This document shows, in pieces, positions 60,401 through 64,000 of a stretch of 64,000 nucleotides of DNA (positions are counted from its first letter, which is position 1; every line of letters begins with the position of its first letter). The position numbers and the translations under genes were made by a program. Under the pieces are notes generated by a model, which did no database searches, was not told where the DNA came from, and saw only the letters and a program-made list of their open reading frames with translations. This stretch comes from Diabrotica undecimpunctata (Eukaryota > Arthropoda > Insecta > Coleoptera > Chrysomelidae). The stretch is taken from assembly GCF_040954645.1 (NCBI RefSeq), contig NC_092808.1, positions 83,081,889-83,145,888 of the forward strand, written 5' to 3'.

Positions 60401-60990
60401 TAGAGATAGTGCAAACACTCCTGACCATGGAGCTGCGCGAAGGCGGGGTCAAAATTCACGTAAAGGCATAAAGGTTCTATTGTAAACCAAATTTCGTCTA
60501 CTGCGCCGTGGTCAGGAGTGCTTGCACTATCTCTAACGACAACGCCGATCGCTTTGCCAAAGAAGCTGCTGTCTCCAATTGTACACCACTTAATATACAA
60601 ATTACCCGTGACCTAAAAATTAGTATAAAGAAACTCATACGAAATTACTGGCAGAATCATTGGAAACAATCCACTACATTTTTACACCAAATAGATACAC
60701 CAGACGATTGAGCGGTTCGTTATCCCTGGTATAACTAGAAATGAGATTTTTGTTGCTAGAAGATTGCGTATCGGTCACCTAATGAATTCTACACCTAAGC
60801 CAATCTGTCACTATTGCCAATCTCCACTAAGCGTTCTACACATCCTTGTGGACTGCCCTCATTACAATAAACGACGCCAAGAACTGGGCATAAAGGGCGA
60901 CATCACAGATATATTATCGAACCAGAGCCAAGTCATCACAGCTATCCAGTTCCTGAAGCTAGAAAACTTACTAAATAATATATAACTATA
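57446..60990 (+). pseudogene. LINE ORF2 (endonuclease, RT, RNase H), disrupted
   Basis: Endonuclease: SYIIVGDFNAHNTMWDSS (57570-57625), later DDLHDSNHFPIII (SDH-like motif changed to SNH; 57802-57840). RT: SAGPDGIPYIFLKNLP (58545-58592), QSYRPISLTCTMCKLMEK, KEQSGFRRHRSTSDNLV, ACSFDIEAAFDKIPRQ (58921-58968), QDGVPQGSVLSPTLF (59095-59140), then in another frame TTYADDLVIYCHG (59190-59228; YADD intact). RNase H: DRVLYTDASKSEKGVGCAV (60068-60124), HTGELYAI, CTDSLTSIQSI, IIWIPSHIGIMG (60367-60402), and after the MITE NDNADRFAKEAAV. A C-terminal zinc-knuckle-like CHYCQSPLSVLHILVDCPHY is at 60808-60867. In-frame stops occur near 57673, 57793, 58042, 58657, 58987 and 60708; a frameshift lies near 59140-59190. 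Confidence 0.86.
60403..60533. mobile_element. 131-bp MITE (Tc1/mariner-type) inside RNase H
   Basis: Ends GAGATAGTGCAAACACTCCT at 60403 and, reverse strand from 60533, GAGATAGTGCAAGCACTCCT; about 28 bp inverted match with two differences. TA duplicated on both sides (60401-60402, 60534-60535). Removing the element and one TA restores the RNase H codons for M-G-N-D-N, so the insertion point is exact. No coding capacity. Confidence 0.9.
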
Positions 60991-61101
60991 GTATATTATA
61001 ATATGTAATTGTACTTTATATATAATTGTATCCACGGTGCCTCGTGCTAATGGCCGAAGCTGTCACAAGCACGTTAAATTAAATAAAAAAAAATTACGAG
61101 T

Positions 61102-61345
61102 ATTTCTCAGTAGCAGAGTAGTATTTCATGTTTTTTGTTTAACATAGGGTGTCCACATTTCTATACTTTTATTAGACATAATTTATTCTGTCCTGGGCTA
61201 TAACTAAGGTATGGCTTTTAGCGTTTAAGAAAGATAATGTTAACAAAGATAAAATTATTAAGACAGTGACTACTAATCAATATTCTAATGTTATCTTAGT
61301 ATAAGGGTATCAACTAATATTGTATACTAGAATATAAGAGCAATC
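61102..61345 (+). other. 5' flank of transporter gene 2
   Basis: AT-rich sequence between the LINE and the second transporter start codon. It should include promoter or 5' UTR. A phrase 'tagggtgtccacatttctat' near 61146 resembles a mariner-type end, unpaired. Confidence 0.4.
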
Positions 61346-61412
61346 ATGGAAAGTAATGGACTTCTACATTTGATAAAAGATACTTATCCGCAAATAATAG
61401 CTGCAGTTTCAG
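61346..61412 (+). CDS. Sugar transporter (Tret1-like) gene 2, coding exon 1 (partial gene)
   Basis: ATG at 61346 opens 22 codons plus one base: MESNGLLHLIKDTYPQIIAA then VS, ending at a consensus donor (G|gtaaga) at 61413. Length, phase (one leftover base G) and the closing Q-I-I-A-A-V motif match exon 1 of gene 1 (Q-I-L-A-A-V), so this is the first exon of a tandem paralogue. The next exons are not found before 64000, so they lie further downstream. The start of helix 1 is the only recognisable structure. The short length limits certainty. Confidence 0.75.
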
Positions 61413-62529
61413 GTAAGATGGTGTAACATGTCTTTAGGAATACTATTATTTAATTACTTATCGCTTTCAACATTTAAGTACAATGGTGGTTAAATAAATA
61501 CTGCGCGATATTTTCTTAATTTAAGTAAATAAAAAAATATGTTTTATGTGTTTATTCCTTGTTGTAAATATAATATTAATAATTTTATAACTAGTGAAAC
61601 CTATTGTTTTACTAAGCATTATATTTATTATAACACCAATGAAAATAAGAGCCGAAGCACATAATTAAGTAATACAGAAATCTGTTTACTTCAGGATGTA
61701 TTATGATAAGTTTCTATTGTTATTTTTATTATTATCAAAGTTTCAATTTGTTAGTTTATCCAATGGTTTGTAGAATAAAAACTTCAGATACAAAGGGAGC
61801 CAACTTTATAACGTTCAGATATCATATTTGTTTTTAACAACAAACTTCTTTTTTTTTAAGTAAAATTAAGTTAATTTTTTTTTGCGAAAAAGAAGAATTC
61901 AGAAATCAACATATCTAAATAATTTGCGAGCAACCATCTATCCGTACATTTATAGGCAAAATTTTTACTATCTGTCCATAAAATTGTTTATATATTTTCT
62001 TTTTAGAACAAAGTTAGAAATCAGAGGAATTATTAATATTCTTTGATTTTTATTTATATCTTTCTAGAGCTACTCTATTTAACCTAGGACGACAATATAT
62101 CTTTGTTTAGATTGAGCTTTAGTCATCAAAAATCAGTTAGATTAGGTTAAAAAAAAATAGCCTACTTAAAGCATAAAAAATCTAGAATATTGACAATCAA
62201 ACACAATTTGAAAAGGTACCAACAAGGAAAAGATAAACATTGAACACTTCTTCCCTAGAAGCCCATTAAGATATTTATTTTTAACAAAAAAACTAGATTA
62301 CTGTTAGGAAAGTAATATATTAGGCTAAATCAACAAATACGACAATAAGTTTTAATTAAAGACGCATCACTTTTAAACAATTTTAGTTTTTTTTACTCTC
62401 ATAACAATTCAGATGCATAAAAAGAAACGTAAAAATTACTTCAAACGATTTTTGAAGATACTGTCCTGAATCTATTTTCTTATGGCATATTAATGCAATT
62501 ACTACTTTCATTTGAAATAAACCGCAATA
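61413..62529. other. Intron 1 of transporter gene 2, 5' part
   Basis: AT-rich, no element or exon recognised up to the PLE at 62530. Confidence 0.45.
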
Positions 62530-64000
62530 TTGGTTTAAAATAAGTTTATTTTCGACGTTTCGATTTCCACTTCGGAAATCGTTCTCAAAATACAAACAAT
62601 AATATATTAAACAAATTTTGTTTTTTGTTACTTCAACAAAAAATTCTTCCAATAATTTAATTTTATCTGACTTATTTATATTGACAATTCAGACATATAT
62701 TAATCTTTTAAAGTAGACGACTTTAAAAAAATGATATTGCCAATATTGTTAAGTGGCGTTCCTGGGCCTTTATTGTAAGATAGTTCATTCGATTACATAA
62801 AATTAATTTTAGCTTGGGAATACTTGTCAGATAAAATCACAGCATGTTATTCGTCTTTAAAAAGACAACCATATACAATGGTAACTGTAAAATTCCCTCA
62901 TTAGTGATTCCATAGTTAATTATGAGGAAAAAACCAGGAAAAAACCTCATAATACTATCCCGACATGGTAAATATTTGGTCTTATATTTAGTTTACTCTT
63001 GATAAACACCAAACCTTGATTTTTTTATGTACGTTATTTAAAAACATAACTGAGGTATTTTCTTTTTATTGAGTTTTTCTTAAAATGAGGGTAATCAGTT
63101 CCTACTGCACTCTGCCAAGGAATTTGTGACACAATTAGTCTCACTTAGCATAATAAGAGCCGCTTCTTTGATTTTTTCTCTATTTACCATTTTTTGTTTC
63201 TTTCGGGATTATAGTTGAATATTTCTATTGAACCCTACATGAGTGCTTACTTATTTAAGATTGATCAAATTCTATATTTTTAACATGATTAATTTTCACT
63301 TATTCTAACATTTAATGGCCTAAATGTTTCACATAAATAAAAATGATCGAATTCACAAGCTATTTTATAAATACAATTCTTGTTTATTGTTAGGTTTAGT
63401 TTTAGATAAAATCTATCTAAATGTCCTTGTTGTTTTGAATGTTGTTGAAATGTTGAATTTATTCCTATTGTTTTAAGTTTTTCCGATAATCTTTTTAATT
63501 CTGTTATTGATATTGTTATTGTTCTCGTAATATTCCTTGTTAGTGTTGTAGGATCCCGTTCTAAGTTATTTTATACCATTCGGTCTATTCTTAAAAATTC
63601 CTTAATTATAAACAGGGAATAATCAGTTTTTTAATAAAAATAAAGTTAACAAATGTTTCTCCTCTAAGAACGAATTTTCGTAATCACATAATTTTGGCTG
63701 CATCGTATAAGGATTTAATGATCCCCTTTTTAATATTGATGTTGGAGTTTGATTTGTATTTAAGATATCTGTTGGTGTGTGTTGATTTTGTTATATACCT
63801 TAGTCTCATATCCAGTATCATTCTTTATACCTTCTTTAGTGTGTTATTACATTCTTTTTCCATGGTAAATGTTATTGTCTCTTCGTTATCCTTTATATCA
63901 TTTAGAAATGTGTTCAACAACTCCGATCCATGAGACCATATTAAGAATACATCATCTACATATCTCCTCCCTGCTGTGGGTTGTAAATTTTGTTTAGAAA
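62530..64000 (-). mobile_element. Penelope-like element, family A, running off the window
   Basis: Reverse strand from 64000: RRYVDDVFLIWSHGSELLNT near 63900-63965 keeps the catalytic YVDD of the PLE reverse transcriptase. Then HTNRYLKYKSNSNINIKKGI near 63720-63780, a decayed linker, the GIY-YIG region (about 63390-63150), the coding end near 63080 and the terminal repeat. That repeat carries the gacgtttcgatttcc module at 62554-62568. Frameshifts are present (e.g. near 63830 and 63380). It lies in intron 1 of transporter gene 2 and extends past the window end. Confidence 0.8.

Larger units (their letters stand above)
56236..61091 (+). mobile_element. I-clade LINE, nearly full length (4.86 kb)
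   Basis: Non-LTR retrotransposon with a 5' untranslated region (56236-56479), ORF1 with a zinc knuckle, ORF2 with endonuclease, RT and RNase H, and an A-rich 3' end at 61080-61091. A 10-bp direct repeat aattacgagt at 56226-56235 and 61092-61101 fits a target duplication and sets both ends. ORF1 is open; ORF2 has stops and one frameshift, and its RNase H is split by a MITE at 60403-60533. It stands about 100 bp from the (AATAT)n array and 245 bp before exon 1 of the second transporter gene. Confidence 0.85.

Overview
The window is AT-rich, intron-bearing nuclear DNA of an insect. A large beetle genome of the chrysomelid type is my best guess, from the crowding of RTE-like, I/R1-like, Penelope-like, piggyBac and Tc1/mariner elements and from the host gene family; this is inference and no species is proven. 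Genes have GT..AG introns and no operon structure. There are no rRNA or tRNA genes and no CRISPR arrays.

Host genes. Two members of a sugar-transporter family (major facilitator superfamily, facilitated trehalose transporter Tret1-like) lie in tandem on the + strand. The first is complete in three exons: 789-864, 4865-5144 and 33837-34911 (1431 nt, 476 residues). Its second intron is 28.7 kb and almost all recognisable sequence in it is transposon. The second gene is represented only by its first coding exon (61346-61412), which ends in the same phase and at the same motif; the rest lies beyond the window.

Mobile DNA by region. 1.8-4 kb: a LINE relic and a Tc1 relic in intron 1. 5.9-8.8 kb: LINE and Penelope-like (PLE) relics. 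9.1-14.4 kb: a large inverted duplication of PLE sequence; the left arm carries a well-preserved 2395-bp piggyBac with perfect 13-bp ends and TTAA duplication, and the right arm keeps the empty TTAA site. 14.8-18.6 kb: a mariner-superfamily element with about 385-bp inverted ends, interrupted by a LINE. 18.8-33.3 kb: a 14.5-kb Foldback-like composite with long, internally repetitive inverted arms and an exact 9-bp target duplication, filled with older LINE and Tc1-type relics. 35.5-37.6 kb: a second, decayed piggyBac just downstream of the transporter. 38-44.8 kb: LINE, PLE and a third piggyBac relic. 45-55 kb: Tc1-type, LINE and Gypsy relics. 55.7-56.1 kb: a 410-bp (AATAT)n array. 56.2-61.1 kb: a nearly full-length I-clade LINE with intact ORF1, whose RNase H region is split by a 131-bp MITE. 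62.5-64 kb: a PLE retaining the YVDD motif of its reverse transcriptase.

How it fits together: the window is a transporter gene cluster inflated by nested transposition. Several insertion events can be ordered from target duplications and empty sites. The most unusual items are the Foldback-like composite, the near-intact piggyBac inside an inverted PLE duplication, and hammerhead-ribozyme-like modules in the PLE terminal repeats, including a face-to-face pair forming a 175-bp hairpin.
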